From positions 19,429-83,428 of the forward strand of contig CAYPCQ010000023.1 of assembly GCA_964409245.1 (NCBI GenBank): a stretch of DNA of 64,000 bases, given 5' to 3'. Position 1 is the stretch's first letter. Every line of letters starts with the position of its first letter. Source of the stretch: CAIMWS01 sp964409245. GTDB taxonomy: Bacteria; Verrucomicrobiota; Verrucomicrobiia; Limisphaerales; UBA1319. Under the pieces are notes generated by a model that saw only the letters and a list, made by a program, of their open reading frames with translations, was not told the origin of the DNA and made no database searches. Made by a program: the position numbers and the translations under genes. Shown one piece after another: positions 49,779 through 59,529 of this stretch.

Positions 49779-50576
49779 TTATTTCTTCCAAAAGTGGTTC
49801 AGGGCGGTGTGGGCCGCCAGGCCCACGCTTTGGCTGATGGCTTGGGATATGTAATGCTTGGCCTTCTCCACCGCCTGCGGCAGCTCCCGGCCCAGCGCCA
49901 CATAGGCCGCAATCGCCGCCGAGTAGGTGCAGCCCGTGCCGTGCGTGGCCACCCCCCGGATGAAGGGCGCCTGCAGCATCAGCTCCACCTTCCCGTCATA
50001 GTAGAAATCCACCGCTTGCGGCGTGTCGCGCAGGTGCCCGCCTTTGACCAGCGCCCCGCAGCGGTAACGCCCGTGGAATTCCCGCGCCGCCGCCCGCAGC
50101 TCCTCCACCGTGGTGATGGGATGGCCAAGCAGGACTTCCGCCTCGGCCAGGTTGGGCGTCGCCAGCCAGGCGATCGGCAGCAATTCCTCCCGCAGCGCAG
50201 CCTCTGCGGCAGGCTCCAGGAGGCGCGCGCCGCTGGTGGCCACCATGACCGGATCCACCACCAGGGGCACTTCCCGCCGGCCGCCAAAAAACCGGGCCAC
50301 CTCCTGGATGATTTCCCGGGAATAAAGCATGCCGGTCTTCACCGCGGCGGGCGGCAGCTCATCAAACACCACCGAAAGCTGCAGGCGCACCATATCGGTT
50401 GTGGCGGCCTGGATGCCGGCGACCCCCGCCGGGTTCTGGGCGGTGAGGCAGGTGATGGCGGTGGCGCCGTGGACTCCCAGGGCGGCGAAAGTCTTCAGAT
50501 CCGCCTGGAGGCCGGCTCCGCCGCCGCTATCCGAACCCGCCACCGTCAGCGCAATGGGCAATTTCTTCCGTTTCAT
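49779..50576 (-). CDS. thiD: Hydroxymethylpyrimidine (phosphate) kinase
   Basis: A 265-residue ribokinase-fold enzyme that phosphorylates hydroxymethylpyrimidine twice for thiamine biosynthesis. Diagnostic motifs: ALTVAGSDSGGGAGLQADLKT at the N-terminus, TCLTAQNP, VVDPVMVATSG, TPNLAEAEVL, and the anion-hole and catalytic GTGCTYSAAIAAYVA. Length is typical (260-270). No TPP riboswitch was seen upstream (50577-50700). Confidence 0.93.
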   Translation of the reverse strand: MKRKKLPIALTVAGSDSGGGAGLQADLKTFAALGVHGATAITCLTAQNPAGVAGIQAATTDMVRLQLSVVFDELPPAAVKTGMLYSREIIQEVARFFGGRREVPLVVDPVMVATSGARLLEPAAEAALREELLPIAWLATPNLAEAEVLLGHPITTVEELRAAAREFHGRYRCGALVKGGHLRDTPQAVDFYYDGKVELMLQAPFIRGVATHGTGCTYSAAIAAYVALGRELPQAVEKAKHYISQAISQSVGLAAHTALNHFWKK

Positions 50577-51148
50577 CTCCGGCGATGATAAACCGCCCCC
50601 GCCCGCCGGCCAAAGATATTCTGTGCTCCGCCGCGTCGGCGCGATGGTTCAAGAATTGGCTCCCTTGGCCGTGTCCCTGCCATCGGATCAGTCGTGTTTG
50701 CGGAACCTTTTTGGGCAAGACATGGGTCATCCGCCAATTGCGGATCCATTCCAGATCGGCGGTCGAATATTTACTCCCCGGCTGGCGTAAAAACCTGCGG
50801 CGCAAACGCTTCCCTCCCAAATTCAGGAACACGGACCAGCGGGCCAGCGGTGGGCCAGCGTGGCCAGTTTTTAAACCCATGAGATGCCAACCGGCGATCC
50901 CGCTATCAATCTGCGCTCAGGCAACCCAGGAATTCTTTGATCCGGCCAAGATGGAGGGTCCAATTGCCTGGCCACGGCTGCCCTCCGCGAGGCGCCCGCC
51001 GGGGCTGCCGCCGCCGGTATCCGCCGCCCGGCTGCTCCAGGAGCGCCCCGGTTGGGGAATTTTCTTATGCACACGGTGCTCAACGCGCGCTTGCCAGCGG
51101 CGCCATTTATGCCTTAAGGTTCAGCCACCCTGATTTGAAAGGCTGTAA
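50577..51148. other. Intergenic stretch between thiD and the amino-acid permease
   Basis: About 570 bases. The open frames inside give Arg/Pro-rich, non-family-like translations. Near its right end TTGCCA (51091-51096) and TAAGGT (51115-51120), 18 bases apart, may be the permease promoter. Nothing else is recognised. Confidence 0.4.
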
Positions 51149-52765
51149 ATGAATCTATTCCGAAGACGATCACTGGACCAAATCCATAGCGAACTGGCGG
51201 AGGGGAGCGGCGTCCGGCTGAAGCGCACCCTGGGTGCCTTCGACCTGGTGTCGCTTGGCATCGGCGCCATCATCGGCGCCGGGCTGTTTGCCCTGATCGG
51301 CACCGCCTCGGCGGGCGGGCCGAGCCACGTGGGCGCGGGGCCGGCCGTGTCGCTTTCGTTCCTGCTCACCGCCATCGCCTGCGTGTTTTGCGCGTTTTGC
51401 TATGCAGAATTCGCCGCGCTGGTGCCCATCTCCGGCAGCGCTTACACCTATTCCTACGCCACCTTGGGCGAGCTGGTGGCCTGGATCATCGGCTGGGACT
51501 TGGTGCTGGAATACGCCGTGGGCAGCGTGGCGGTATCGATCGGCTGGGCGGGCTATTTCCGCCAGCTATTCCTGGGCCTGGGCTTTCCGATCCCCTCCTG
51601 GCTGTGCGTGGATTACCGCTCGGCCCACCAGGCCGCCCAGGCCATCGCCTCGGCGGGCGCCGCGCTGCCGGCCTCCTTTGCCCTGCCTTACGAGGGTTTG
51701 CTGAGCCCGGTCGGCGTGGTGGCCACCCTCTTCAAGAGCCGCAACCTGGCGCTGCCCCTGGACGCCTGGCTGAACCATCCGCAGGTCGGCGGCCTGCCGG
51801 TCATTTTCAACATCGTGGCCACCATCATCATCATGGCCATCACCTGGCTCCTGGTGGTGGGCATCAAAGAGTCGGCCCGCGTCAATAATTTCCTCGTCGG
51901 CTTGAAGCTGGTGATCCTGGTGTTCTTCATCGTGGTGGGCGCCTTCTACGTGAAACCGGAGAACTGGAGCCCCTTCATGCCCAACGGCTTCACGGGGGTC
52001 TGGGTGGGCGCCAGCATGATCTTTTTCGCCTTCATCGGGTTCGACGCCGTCTCCACCGCCGCCGAGGAGTGCAAGAACCCCGGGCGGGATCTGCCTATTG
52101 GCATCATCGGCTCGCTGGTGATCTGCACCATCCTGTACGTGATCACCGCCCTGGTGCTGACCGGCATGCAGCCCTGGCACGAGCTGGGCGTGGCGGATCC
52201 CCTGGCGGCGGCCTTCGCCCGGCTGGGCCTGCATTGGATCGCCGGGGTCGTTTCGCTCGGGGCCGTGGTGGCCATGGGGGCCGTGATCCTGGTGCTCCAA
52301 CTGGGCCAGACGCGCGTCTTTTTTGCCATGGCCCGCGACGGTTTGCTGCCGCAGTTCCTGGCCAAGGTGCATCCCAAGTATCACACCCCGCACGTCATCA
52401 CCATCGTGATCGGCGTGCTGGTGGCGATCGTCGCCGGGGCCACCAACATCAATGAAATCGCCGAGCTGACCAACATCGGCACGCTGTTCGCCTTTGTGCT
52501 CGTCAATGGCGGCATCATCATCCTGCGCAAGACCCACCCGGAGTTCCCCCGCGTTTTCCGCACCCCCCTGGTTCCCTGGGTTCCCCTGCTGGGCATGGTG
52601 ATGTGTTTTTACCTGATGCTGGGGCTGCCGTGGATCACCTGGCTGCGGTTTTTCGCCTGGCTGATGATCGGGCTGGTTATTTATTTCCTCTACGGCCAGC
52701 GCCACAGCACTCTGAACCGCAACTCCGCCGCCAAACCGCCGGCGCCCGCCGCCCCCGCGAAATAA
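51149..52765 (+). CDS. APC-family (CAT-type) amino-acid permease
   Basis: A 538-residue permease with about 12-14 membrane helices. The APC signature GAIIGAGLFALIG follows the amphipathic N-terminus; then FCYAEFAALVPISGSAYTYSY, FAFIGFDAVSTAAEECKNPGRDLP and GQTRVFFAMARDGLLP are diagnostic of the cationic amino-acid transporter subfamily (YfnA/CAT-like). AAGG precedes the ATG by about ten bases. The substrate is probably an amino acid; which one cannot be read. Confidence 0.9.
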   Translation: MNLFRRRSLDQIHSELAEGSGVRLKRTLGAFDLVSLGIGAIIGAGLFALIGTASAGGPSHVGAGPAVSLSFLLTAIACVFCAFCYAEFAALVPISGSAYTYSYATLGELVAWIIGWDLVLEYAVGSVAVSIGWAGYFRQLFLGLGFPIPSWLCVDYRSAHQAAQAIASAGAALPASFALPYEGLLSPVGVVATLFKSRNLALPLDAWLNHPQVGGLPVIFNIVATIIIMAITWLLVVGIKESARVNNFLVGLKLVILVFFIVVGAFYVKPENWSPFMPNGFTGVWVGASMIFFAFIGFDAVSTAAEECKNPGRDLPIGIIGSLVICTILYVITALVLTGMQPWHELGVADPLAAAFARLGLHWIAGVVSLGAVVAMGAVILVLQLGQTRVFFAMARDGLLPQFLAKVHPKYHTPHVITIVIGVLVAIVAGATNINEIAELTNIGTLFAFVLVNGGIIILRKTHPEFPRVFRTPLVPWVPLLGMVMCFYLMLGLPWITWLRFFAWLMIGLVIYFLYGQRHSTLNRNSAAKPPAPAAPAK

Positions 52766-52795
52766 GCGGAGCGCGGCGCGGCGCAAAGCCGGGGC

Positions 52796-55312
52796 TTACG
52801 GGATCGCCTCGTAGCGGACCAGCACGCTTTGGGCTTTGCCGGGAAGGCGCAGCTCCCAGTCGGACATGAGTTCACGGCCCGTGGCGGTTTTCTTCTCCAC
52901 CCGGCGGTTCTCATCGCTGCTGGCCACGGCATACCGGGTGTCCGGCTGCAGGGCGCGCAGGCTCACCTGCACGGCCGGGTAGGGGCACTCCCCGCGGCGG
53001 AAGGCCAGCACGATCCCGGCGTTGAGGTCGGCCCGGTGCAATTGCCAGGCCACCAGCGCCTGGCCGCCCAGCTGCACCGGCGTGAGCGGATAAAAATCCC
53101 CATACCAATATTTCTGGCAGGCCTTGGCCTCCGCCAGCGCCGCCTGGGCGGCGTTGGTGGAAAAGGCGGGATCCAGGTAGTTGAACTGGCAGATGGCCCC
53201 CGCAGTGGCGGCGCTGCGCAGGGTATAGGCATCCGGCTCCCAGGCGCAGGAAGTGAACAGCGGCAGGTAATGGCTCAAGCCGAAGGCTTGGACCTGGTCC
53301 CAATCCGCGTGGCCGGGTGAACAGCCGGTGTCGCTGCGCCACAGGGTCACCGACCGGGATATCGTCTCCAGGTCGATGCGCCGGCCGCCGCTGGCGCAGT
53401 TGTCGATCCACAGGCCGGGCCGCCGCTGGCGCAATTCATCCCACAGCGCGTAGTGGCCCTCCACGTAGCGGATCTCGGTGATGCCCTGGCGGCCGGGCGG
53501 GTCATTGGCACGCCAGAAGCTGAGCGGATCGAGGTTGAAGTCGTTGCGGTAAACATCCACCCGCCCTTCGGTGATCAGCGCGGAGAGCCGGTCCGCCAGC
53601 CAGCGCCGGGCCCCGGGTTCGCCCAGCTTGAACAGGCCGCCGTTTTTGCCGCCGAACACGAACTCGGGATGCTCCCGGGCAATCTCCGTGCCGGCCCCCA
53701 CCCGTTCCGGCTCAAACCACACGATGAATTTGAGGTCCAGCGCCTGGCACAAATCCCCCACCGGCTTCAGCCCGTTCGGGAATTCCCGCGGCTTGCTGAA
53801 CCAGTTGCCCACCCCATTGGGGAAGCCGCCCTCGAACCACGCCGCGTCCAGCCAGTGGGCATCGCAGCCGATATCGTGGGTGGCGCGCACCGCGCGCAGC
53901 TGGCCCGCCTCCGAGCCCCATTCCGGCCGGCTCCAGCTATAGCGGTCGAAGCATTGGAGCGCCACCGGCAGCCGCAGCGGCCGGCCGTTGAGCCTCGGCA
54001 TATACTCGAACAGCAGCAGGCGCCGCAGCCGGTTGTGGGCCGCCATCCGGTCCCCCTGCCACGGCATCGCCAGGATGCGCGGGCCGCGGATGCGCTCGCC
54101 CGGATGCAGCACGGTGCGGATGCGTTCCTGCCCGGCCTGGAACCTGGTCGGCCCCGTTCCCGTGCGCTCAAAGCGCGCGGACCATTGGCCGGACCACCCG
54201 ATGGCCGCCAGCAGGCCTTCCCCGCCGTATTGGATATTGAAGAACGGGAAGGCCCCGTTGGAAGGGCGGCCACCCACCGGCGCCACCGTCAGCGGCTGGC
54301 CCGCTTCCAGCGTGGTTTCCAGCGGCAGCCAGGAACGTTCGCCGCAGATATCTCCCGCCAGCTGGTGCAGCACGGCGGGCTTTTGGCCGTAGCCCGTCCG
54401 CAGCACGGTGTCGAGGGCCTGGATGTTTTCCAGCGGCGGCGTGTCGCGCGGGCCGGTGTTCTCGAAATACGGCAGCCACTCCACCGCGCCATACCGCGGG
54501 AAAACCGTCACCTCCACCTCCACCCGCAGGCCCGTCTGCGGATCGGTCCAATGCGCGATGGCCTGGGTGCGGCCCCCTTCCCCCTTCACCTCGTAGCCAT
54601 GCCGCCAGCCGGGCAGCAGGGCGGCGGACGCTTTCCCGCCATATACAAAGGAGAACGGCGGCGCGCCGCTGAGGATCGGCGGCCGGTCCTCGTCGGCCCA
54701 GGCAGTGCCGCCACCGCGCAGCTCCACGCGCGCCTCGGCCCAATCCGCCTGGTCGTGGCTGGGGCCATCGGCGGTGGCGTCCACCTTGAGCACGATTTCC
54801 CGGGCGCCCTCCGGCAGCTCGATGCGCACCGGCGCCGGCTCCTGCCCGCCGCGCATCACGGCCGAGCGCCATGCTGCCTGCCCGCCCACCTCCACGCTGA
54901 GGACCGCTGATCCCATCCGGCCTTGCGTGTCCGGGTTGTTGTCGATGCCGGCTTCCGCCAGGAAGGTCTTGGAGCCGGGTGGCAGATGCAGGATTATTTC
55001 ACTGTTCGCGTGCGTGCCCAGCCCGCGGCGAAAGCTCCGGGAGCCGATCCGCAGGGGGGTGTCGATGCACGACTGCCCAAACCGCAGCACGCTGTGGTCC
55101 TGCCGCCGCACCTCCACCCGCACCGCCGGCCCCGGCTCCCACGGCCCGCCGAAGGTCCGGCGGGTCCAGTCCTGGATGGTTTGGCCGGCTTCCGCCGTAG
55201 CCATGATCGCATCGGCGGGCGGATTGACAGGAATGTCCACCTCTTCCATGGCGGTTATGGTGCCAGGCACCGCCAAGCCGAGCGCCGTGAGAATCGGAAA
55301 GATTTTAGTCAT
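52796..55312 (-). CDS. Exported GH36 alpha-galactosidase with N-terminal NPCBM module
   Basis: A 838-residue glycosidase. Signal peptide MTKIFPILTALGLAVPGTITA; the ATG at 55312 is preferred over a GTG three codons earlier because GTGGAAA then serves as the ribosome site. Residues about 55-200 are an NPCBM (novel putative carbohydrate-binding) module (RGLGTHANSEIILHLPPGSK). The catalytic TIM barrel contains HWLDAAWFEGG, IVWFEPERV, nucleophile Asp591 in YRNDFNLDP and acid/base Asp661 in WRSDTGCSP, 70 residues apart as expected for GH36. The C-terminal beta domain ends near the stop. It releases terminal alpha-galactose from oligosaccharides or polysaccharides outside the cytoplasm. Confidence 0.9.
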   Translation of the reverse strand: MTKIFPILTALGLAVPGTITAMEEVDIPVNPPADAIMATAEAGQTIQDWTRRTFGGPWEPGPAVRVEVRRQDHSVLRFGQSCIDTPLRIGSRSFRRGLGTHANSEIILHLPPGSKTFLAEAGIDNNPDTQGRMGSAVLSVEVGGQAAWRSAVMRGGQEPAPVRIELPEGAREIVLKVDATADGPSHDQADWAEARVELRGGGTAWADEDRPPILSGAPPFSFVYGGKASAALLPGWRHGYEVKGEGGRTQAIAHWTDPQTGLRVEVEVTVFPRYGAVEWLPYFENTGPRDTPPLENIQALDTVLRTGYGQKPAVLHQLAGDICGERSWLPLETTLEAGQPLTVAPVGGRPSNGAFPFFNIQYGGEGLLAAIGWSGQWSARFERTGTGPTRFQAGQERIRTVLHPGERIRGPRILAMPWQGDRMAAHNRLRRLLLFEYMPRLNGRPLRLPVALQCFDRYSWSRPEWGSEAGQLRAVRATHDIGCDAHWLDAAWFEGGFPNGVGNWFSKPREFPNGLKPVGDLCQALDLKFIVWFEPERVGAGTEIAREHPEFVFGGKNGGLFKLGEPGARRWLADRLSALITEGRVDVYRNDFNLDPLSFWRANDPPGRQGITEIRYVEGHYALWDELRQRRPGLWIDNCASGGRRIDLETISRSVTLWRSDTGCSPGHADWDQVQAFGLSHYLPLFTSCAWEPDAYTLRSAATAGAICQFNYLDPAFSTNAAQAALAEAKACQKYWYGDFYPLTPVQLGGQALVAWQLHRADLNAGIVLAFRRGECPYPAVQVSLRALQPDTRYAVASSDENRRVEKKTATGRELMSDWELRLPGKAQSVLVRYEAIP

Positions 55313-55573
55313 GTTTTCCACTCTAACCCCTTTATCCGGCCTTTGGCAATCCTGCGCGTTGGAGCTGGACGCTCGGATGGTTTGCCGGAGGGAAAAGTGG
55401 ATCAGCCACGGAAAGGCGGCGAACCACGGATCAGGCGGAAAACCTGGAAAGAGAAAAGGCTTCCCTTTTCGTATGGTCCGGGTCGTTCAGGTGATCCATA
55501 CGCCAGGGGCAATCTGCGCCGGGGGGCGCGCCGCCTTCAGCGGGCTGGCCCGGCCAGCCAAGGCCCGCCTGGA

Positions 55574-56182
55574 TTACGCCTTCTTTTTGGCCGGTTTTTC
55601 TGGCGGCGCGGCTTTTTTCGGCGGAGTCTTTTTCTTTTGGGCGGTAGGGGTGGGGGTGGCGGGTTCGGAATCGTCCCATTGGTCGTAATGGATGCGGAAG
55701 GGATCGAACCGGATCTCAATGAGTTTTTCCTCCGCGGGAATTCCCAGCGGGAGCAGGGCAAAAGGCTGGATTCCTTTGGGCAGGGGCACCAGGGAGGCAA
55801 TATCCGCGAGGCGCCGGGGCCGGGGATGGAAGGCAATCCACACGCTGCCCAAGCCCAGGGAGTGCGCGGCCATCAACATATTCTGCACGGCGGCGGCGCA
55901 ACCCTGCTCCCAAAAGCCCTCGTTTTTCTCCCGGGATGGCTCGCCGCAAACCAGAACGGCGGCGGGAGCCTTGGCCACCGCGGCGGCATAAATGCATTTG
56001 GAGCCGATGGTTGCGAGGAGCTTGGCGTCCCGCAGGACCAGGAATTGCCAGGGCTGGGCGTTTCCACCGGAAGGCGCCATCATGCCGGCGGCAATCACTT
56101 CTTCAATGACTTCATCCGACACCGGTGTTTTCTTGAACTGCCGGATGCTCCGGCGCGTGTGGATTGCATGCAATACTTCCAT
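55574..56182 (-). CDS. Nitroreductase-family protein with Lys/Pro tail
   Basis: A 202-residue FMN-dependent nitroreductase-like protein. Family motifs: HTRRSIRQFKKTPV at the N-terminus (phosphate-binding Arg/Ser), APSGGNAQPWQFLVL, AAVQNMLMAAHSLGLGSVWI, and LPLGIPAEE. Residues 175-202 are an unusual Pro/Lys/Ala tail (KKKTPPKKAAPPEKPAKKK). Its natural substrate (quinone, flavin or nitro compound) is unknown. Confidence 0.88.
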   Translation of the reverse strand: MEVLHAIHTRRSIRQFKKTPVSDEVIEEVIAAGMMAPSGGNAQPWQFLVLRDAKLLATIGSKCIYAAAVAKAPAAVLVCGEPSREKNEGFWEQGCAAAVQNMLMAAHSLGLGSVWIAFHPRPRRLADIASLVPLPKGIQPFALLPLGIPAEEKLIEIRFDPFRIHYDQWDDSEPATPTPTAQKKKTPPKKAAPPEKPAKKKA

Positions 56183-56193
56183 AAAACCCCCAT

Positions 56194-56222
56194 CTTATAG
56201 TTGCCAACTGTGAGATCGTGAA
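56194..56222 (-). promoter_or_regulatory. Sigma-70-like promoter for the nitroreductase gene
   Basis: Minus strand: TTCACG (56222-56217), 17-base spacer, TATAAG (56199-56194), 11 bases before the ATG, with GGGGG between as a possible ribosome site. Confidence 0.5.
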
Positions 56223-56300
56223 TTCAACAATCTAATATTACGCGATTCCCGGCCTGGTTGGCAATACTGGACAGCAGATCCCGGCGGCGCCAGGCGAGTT

Positions 56301-56325
56301 CAGCCGTGTCCAGGCCATTGGCTCC
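56301..56325 (-). repeat. Interspersed repeat, copy C
   Basis: Reading the minus strand, the 25-base core matches copies A (18110-18159) and B (61396-61445) with at most three differences; GCCAATGGCCTGGAC is intact. It lies 55 bases before the URO-D start, in reverse orientation relative to that gene. Confidence 0.7.
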
Positions 56326-56379
56326 ATTATGCTGGCGGATCGGGATTGCGCGGCGGATGGTTTCGGGTATCATTTGCCC

Positions 56380-57642
56380 ATGACTCCTAGAGAGCGGATC
56401 AAGCTGGCGTGTGAACATCGCGAAACGGAGGTATTGCCAGCCGATTTCGGCGGCGGGATGCAGACGGGCATCGCGGCCAGCATCGTTTACCAGCTGCGCC
56501 AGGCGTTGGGTTTGGACCGGCCGGGCACGCCCGTGAAGGTCATCGAGGTTTACCAGATGCTGGGGGAGATCGCCCCGGACCTGCGGGCGGCGCTGGGGTC
56601 GGACACGGTTTCGCTGGCGGGCACCGGCACCATGTTCGGGTTCCCCGCCACGGAGTTCAAGGAATGGCGGCTGGCCGATGGCACCCCGGTGCTGGTGCCG
56701 GCCGATTTCAACACCCAATATGAAGCCAACGGCGACCTGCTCCAATATCCGGGCGGGGACAAATCCTGCCCCCCCTGCGGGAGAATGCCGGGGGGCGGGC
56801 ATTTCTTCGACGCGATCATCCGGCAACCGCCTTTGGACGAAAGCCGCCTGGATCCCGCCGATAATACGGAGGAGTATGCCCCCATTTCCGAGTCCGAGCT
56901 GGCCCATTTCCGCGGGCGGGCCGAGGAGCTATACACGGGCACCAGCCAGGCCCTGTTTTGCACGTTTGGCGGGCTCGCCTTTGGCGACATCGCGCTGGTG
57001 CCCGGGACGTTCCTCAAAAACCCCAAGGGCATCCGGGATGTGGAGGAGTGGTATGTCAGCACGGTCACCCGCCCTGATTACCTCCACGCTGTTTTCGAGC
57101 GGCAATGCGAGGTGGCCCTGGCCAACCTGCGCCGGCTGCACGAAGCGGTGGGCGGGCGCATCTCCATCATCCAGACCAGCGGCACCGATTTCGGCACCCA
57201 AAACGGGCCCTTCCTGTCCGCGCAAAAATACCGCTCGCTATACAAGCCGTATCAAAAACGGGTCAATGACTGGATCCACCAGCATACGGCGTGGAAGACC
57301 TTCATGCATTGCTGCGGCGGCATCGAGCCGCTGCTGGAGGACATCATTGAAGCCGGCTTTGACATTCTGAATCCCGTGCAATGCTCGGCGGCGGGCATGG
57401 ATCCGGGCCGGCTGAAAAAGCAGATCGGCCAGCGGGTGGTCTTCTGGGGCGGCGGGGTGGACACCCAGCGGACGCTGCCTTTCGGCACCCCGGACGAAGT
57501 GCGGAAACAGGTCCGCGAACGCATCGAGCTGCTGCGGCCCGGCGGCGGCTTCGTGTTCAACGCCATCCACAACATCGTGGCCAACACCCCGCTCGACAAC
57601 CTCCAGGCCATGCTGGAAGTGGTCCGCGAATACCGGTCCTGA
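56380..57642 (+). CDS. Uroporphyrinogen decarboxylase-family (URO-D/methyltransferase-like) protein
   Basis: A 420-residue TIM-barrel protein of the URO-D superfamily, of the methylcobamide:CoM methyltransferase-like kind rather than true HemE: it lacks the HemE N-terminal signature and has the FMHCCGGIEPLLEDIIEAG zinc-ligand segment and DILNPVQCSAAGMDP. The ATG at 56380 starts with MTPRERIKLACEHRE, the usual beginning; an earlier in-frame start adds a non-family leader. Such proteins occur in carbohydrate and methyl-transfer clusters, but the substrate is not known. A repeat copy lies just upstream. Confidence 0.85.
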   Translation: MTPRERIKLACEHRETEVLPADFGGGMQTGIAASIVYQLRQALGLDRPGTPVKVIEVYQMLGEIAPDLRAALGSDTVSLAGTGTMFGFPATEFKEWRLADGTPVLVPADFNTQYEANGDLLQYPGGDKSCPPCGRMPGGGHFFDAIIRQPPLDESRLDPADNTEEYAPISESELAHFRGRAEELYTGTSQALFCTFGGLAFGDIALVPGTFLKNPKGIRDVEEWYVSTVTRPDYLHAVFERQCEVALANLRRLHEAVGGRISIIQTSGTDFGTQNGPFLSAQKYRSLYKPYQKRVNDWIHQHTAWKTFMHCCGGIEPLLEDIIEAGFDILNPVQCSAAGMDPGRLKKQIGQRVVFWGGGVDTQRTLPFGTPDEVRKQVRERIELLRPGGGFVFNAIHNIVANTPLDNLQAMLEVVREYRS

Positions 57643-57649
57643 AAGCAGC

Positions 57650-57675
57650 GCCTCCCGGTGGCAGTTCCGGGAGGC
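57650..57675 (+). terminator. Hairpin after the URO-D family gene
   Basis: Perfect 9-bp stem GCCTCCCGG/CCGGGAGGC, eight bases after the stop. There is no T run, so it may protect the mRNA or work with Rho. Confidence 0.4.
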
Positions 57676-57810
57676 CACGCTCCCAATCCGGCCGGTGAAT
57701 GGCAGAAACCGGAGCGGTTGTCCAAATACCGTGGCCTGCCAGCAGTCCAGTCGCGCCCGTGGGCCAGGCTGCCAGGATCTGCAATTGGTCGGCGGCCCGG
57801 CAATTCCGGG

Positions 57811-59082
57811 TCAGGGAATCAATCCGAGCAGGTGCCGCCGCAGCAGATCCAGCGCCTGTTGGGAGGCGGCTTGCTTGAAGCTTTCGCGCTCGAGGCGGTT
57901 CCAATGACGCTCCACGATGGTTTTCCCAGCTGAGGCCAGGGCCATGAATACCGTGCCCACCGGTTTTTCCGGAGTTCCGCCGCTGGGACCCGCGATGCCG
58001 GTCACTGAAATAGCGGCATCGACCCCGTGGCGGGCGCGGGCGCCTTCCGCCATGGCCGCGGCGGTGGCGGCACTGACCGCCCCTTCAGTTTCCAGCGTCG
58101 CCGCCGGCACCCCCAGGAGCTGCCGCTTGGACTCATTGCTGTAGGTGACCAGGCCGGCCATCAAAAAGCCGGAGGCCCCGGGGATGTTGGTGAGCCGGTG
58201 GCAGATGTATCCGCCCGTGCAGGACTCGGCGACCGCCAGGGTTTTGCCCTGTTTCGCCAGCAGGCCCGCCACGACGGCTTCCAGGGTTTCATCCTCCTGG
58301 CTGAAGATGCACGGACCCAGCAGGTTGCGAGTCCTGGATGCCGCCTCCCCAACGAGTTCCTTCGCCGCTGCCCCGGAGGCGCTCAAGCGGACCTCCACCT
58401 CCGACACCCGGGCGCAATAGCCCAAGTCCAGCCCACGTTCCACCAGATCCTGGAGCGGGCCGGCAATTTTCTCCTGCAGGGTGGATTCCCCCACGCCGGT
58501 GGTTTGGAACGTCCGACAGGCGAATTGGTGGGCGCCCGGGAAAATGCGGGGCAGCCAGGGGGCCACCTGCTTGAGGAACATCGGCCGCAGCTCGCGGGGC
58601 GGCCCGGGCAGCATGAAAAGCCAGCTGGGTCCGGCCCCGGTGCGGAATGGGTTCGGCTCGACTTCGATGGCCAGGCCGGGAGCCGTGCCGTGGGCATTGG
58701 GCAGCACGATGGCGCCTTCCGGAATCTGGGCTTGGACGGCGGTGGCCTCCGGCATGGTGCGGCCCCGGTCGGCAAAAAACTGCCGCAGGCCGGCCAGGAT
58801 GGAGGAATCCAGGTTGAGTTGGCGGTTCAAGAGCTGGGCGATCAAATCACGGGTCAGATCATCGGAGGTGGGCCCCAATCCGCCCGTGACCAGGATGAGG
58901 TCCGCCCGGCCGAGGGCTTCGCGAACCGCCTGCTGAATATCCAGGCCGGTGTCCGGCACGGCCACCTGGCGGTTGACTACCAGGCCCAGATCCGCCAGTT
59001 GCTGGCAAAGCCATTGCTGGTGGGTGTTCAGAACCCGGCCCAGCATCAATTCACTGCCCGTGTTGATGATCTCTATATTCAC
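57811..59082 (-). CDS. cinA: CinA family protein (NMN deamidase-related, MoCF-like + PncC)
   Basis: A 423-residue two-domain CinA, starting at GTG (59080-59082). Residues about 4-170 form the MoCF/COG1058 domain (INTGSELMLGRVLNTH, VTGGLGPTSDDLTRD). The C-terminal PncC domain (about 260-420) has LAVAESCTGGYICHRLTNIPG and VTGIAGPSGGTPEKPVGTVF, the deamidase motif. It probably converts nicotinamide mononucleotide in pyridine-nucleotide recycling. Length is normal for the fused form. Confidence 0.92.
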   Translation of the reverse strand: MNIEIINTGSELMLGRVLNTHQQWLCQQLADLGLVVNRQVAVPDTGLDIQQAVREALGRADLILVTGGLGPTSDDLTRDLIAQLLNRQLNLDSSILAGLRQFFADRGRTMPEATAVQAQIPEGAIVLPNAHGTAPGLAIEVEPNPFRTGAGPSWLFMLPGPPRELRPMFLKQVAPWLPRIFPGAHQFACRTFQTTGVGESTLQEKIAGPLQDLVERGLDLGYCARVSEVEVRLSASGAAAKELVGEAASRTRNLLGPCIFSQEDETLEAVVAGLLAKQGKTLAVAESCTGGYICHRLTNIPGASGFLMAGLVTYSNESKRQLLGVPAATLETEGAVSAATAAAMAEGARARHGVDAAISVTGIAGPSGGTPEKPVGTVFMALASAGKTIVERHWNRLERESFKQAASQQALDLLRRHLLGLIP

Positions 59083-59529
59083 TGGGGAATTAACTTATCA
59101 CGGCCCGGGCAGGCGGCAAGCGATCCCCGCTGCGGGTCCAACCCGGGTGTTATGTTTTGCTGGCTTTCCCGGGTTGCCGGATGGCCCGGGGAGCCAGGCC
59201 GAACGGGTGACGCGGAGGTGGGCAGTTCCCGTGCTGGCCATAACCGCCGGCGGAGAAAAGGCCCCATCGCCTGCCAAATTAAGCCGCCTGGCCTTCGGCT
59301 TTGCCAACCTCTTTTTGTTCGCGCTTCCCCGGCCACGTTTGCCTTCTGCCATCCCGCCTGCCTGGGTTTCATCGCCCTCCACCATGCCTGACTTTCTGTC
59401 CCGTCACCGGCCCTGCCGCCCGCCACGCTTCGCTGGCGCTGGCAGCGTGAATGAAGATTTCTGCCTTACACCCCTGAATTTTTTGGCCATGCTTTTTTAA
59501 CTGACAGAGCGAGGCCCAGGCTTTACACG
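59083..59529. other. Intergenic stretch between cinA and the TauE-like gene
   Basis: About 450 bases between divergent genes. No protein-like frame is convincing. CTGACA (59501-59506) and TACACG (59524-59529), 17 bases apart, abut the ATG at 59530 and may be chance. Confidence 0.4.

Noticed and set aside
50577..50700. TPP riboswitch upstream of thiD
   Set aside because: The conserved CTGAGA and pairing elements are not visible.
59501..59529. CTGACA-17-TACACG as the TauE promoter
   Set aside because: The -10 box touches the ATG, so transcription would start inside the gene; the match is too weak to list as a promoter.
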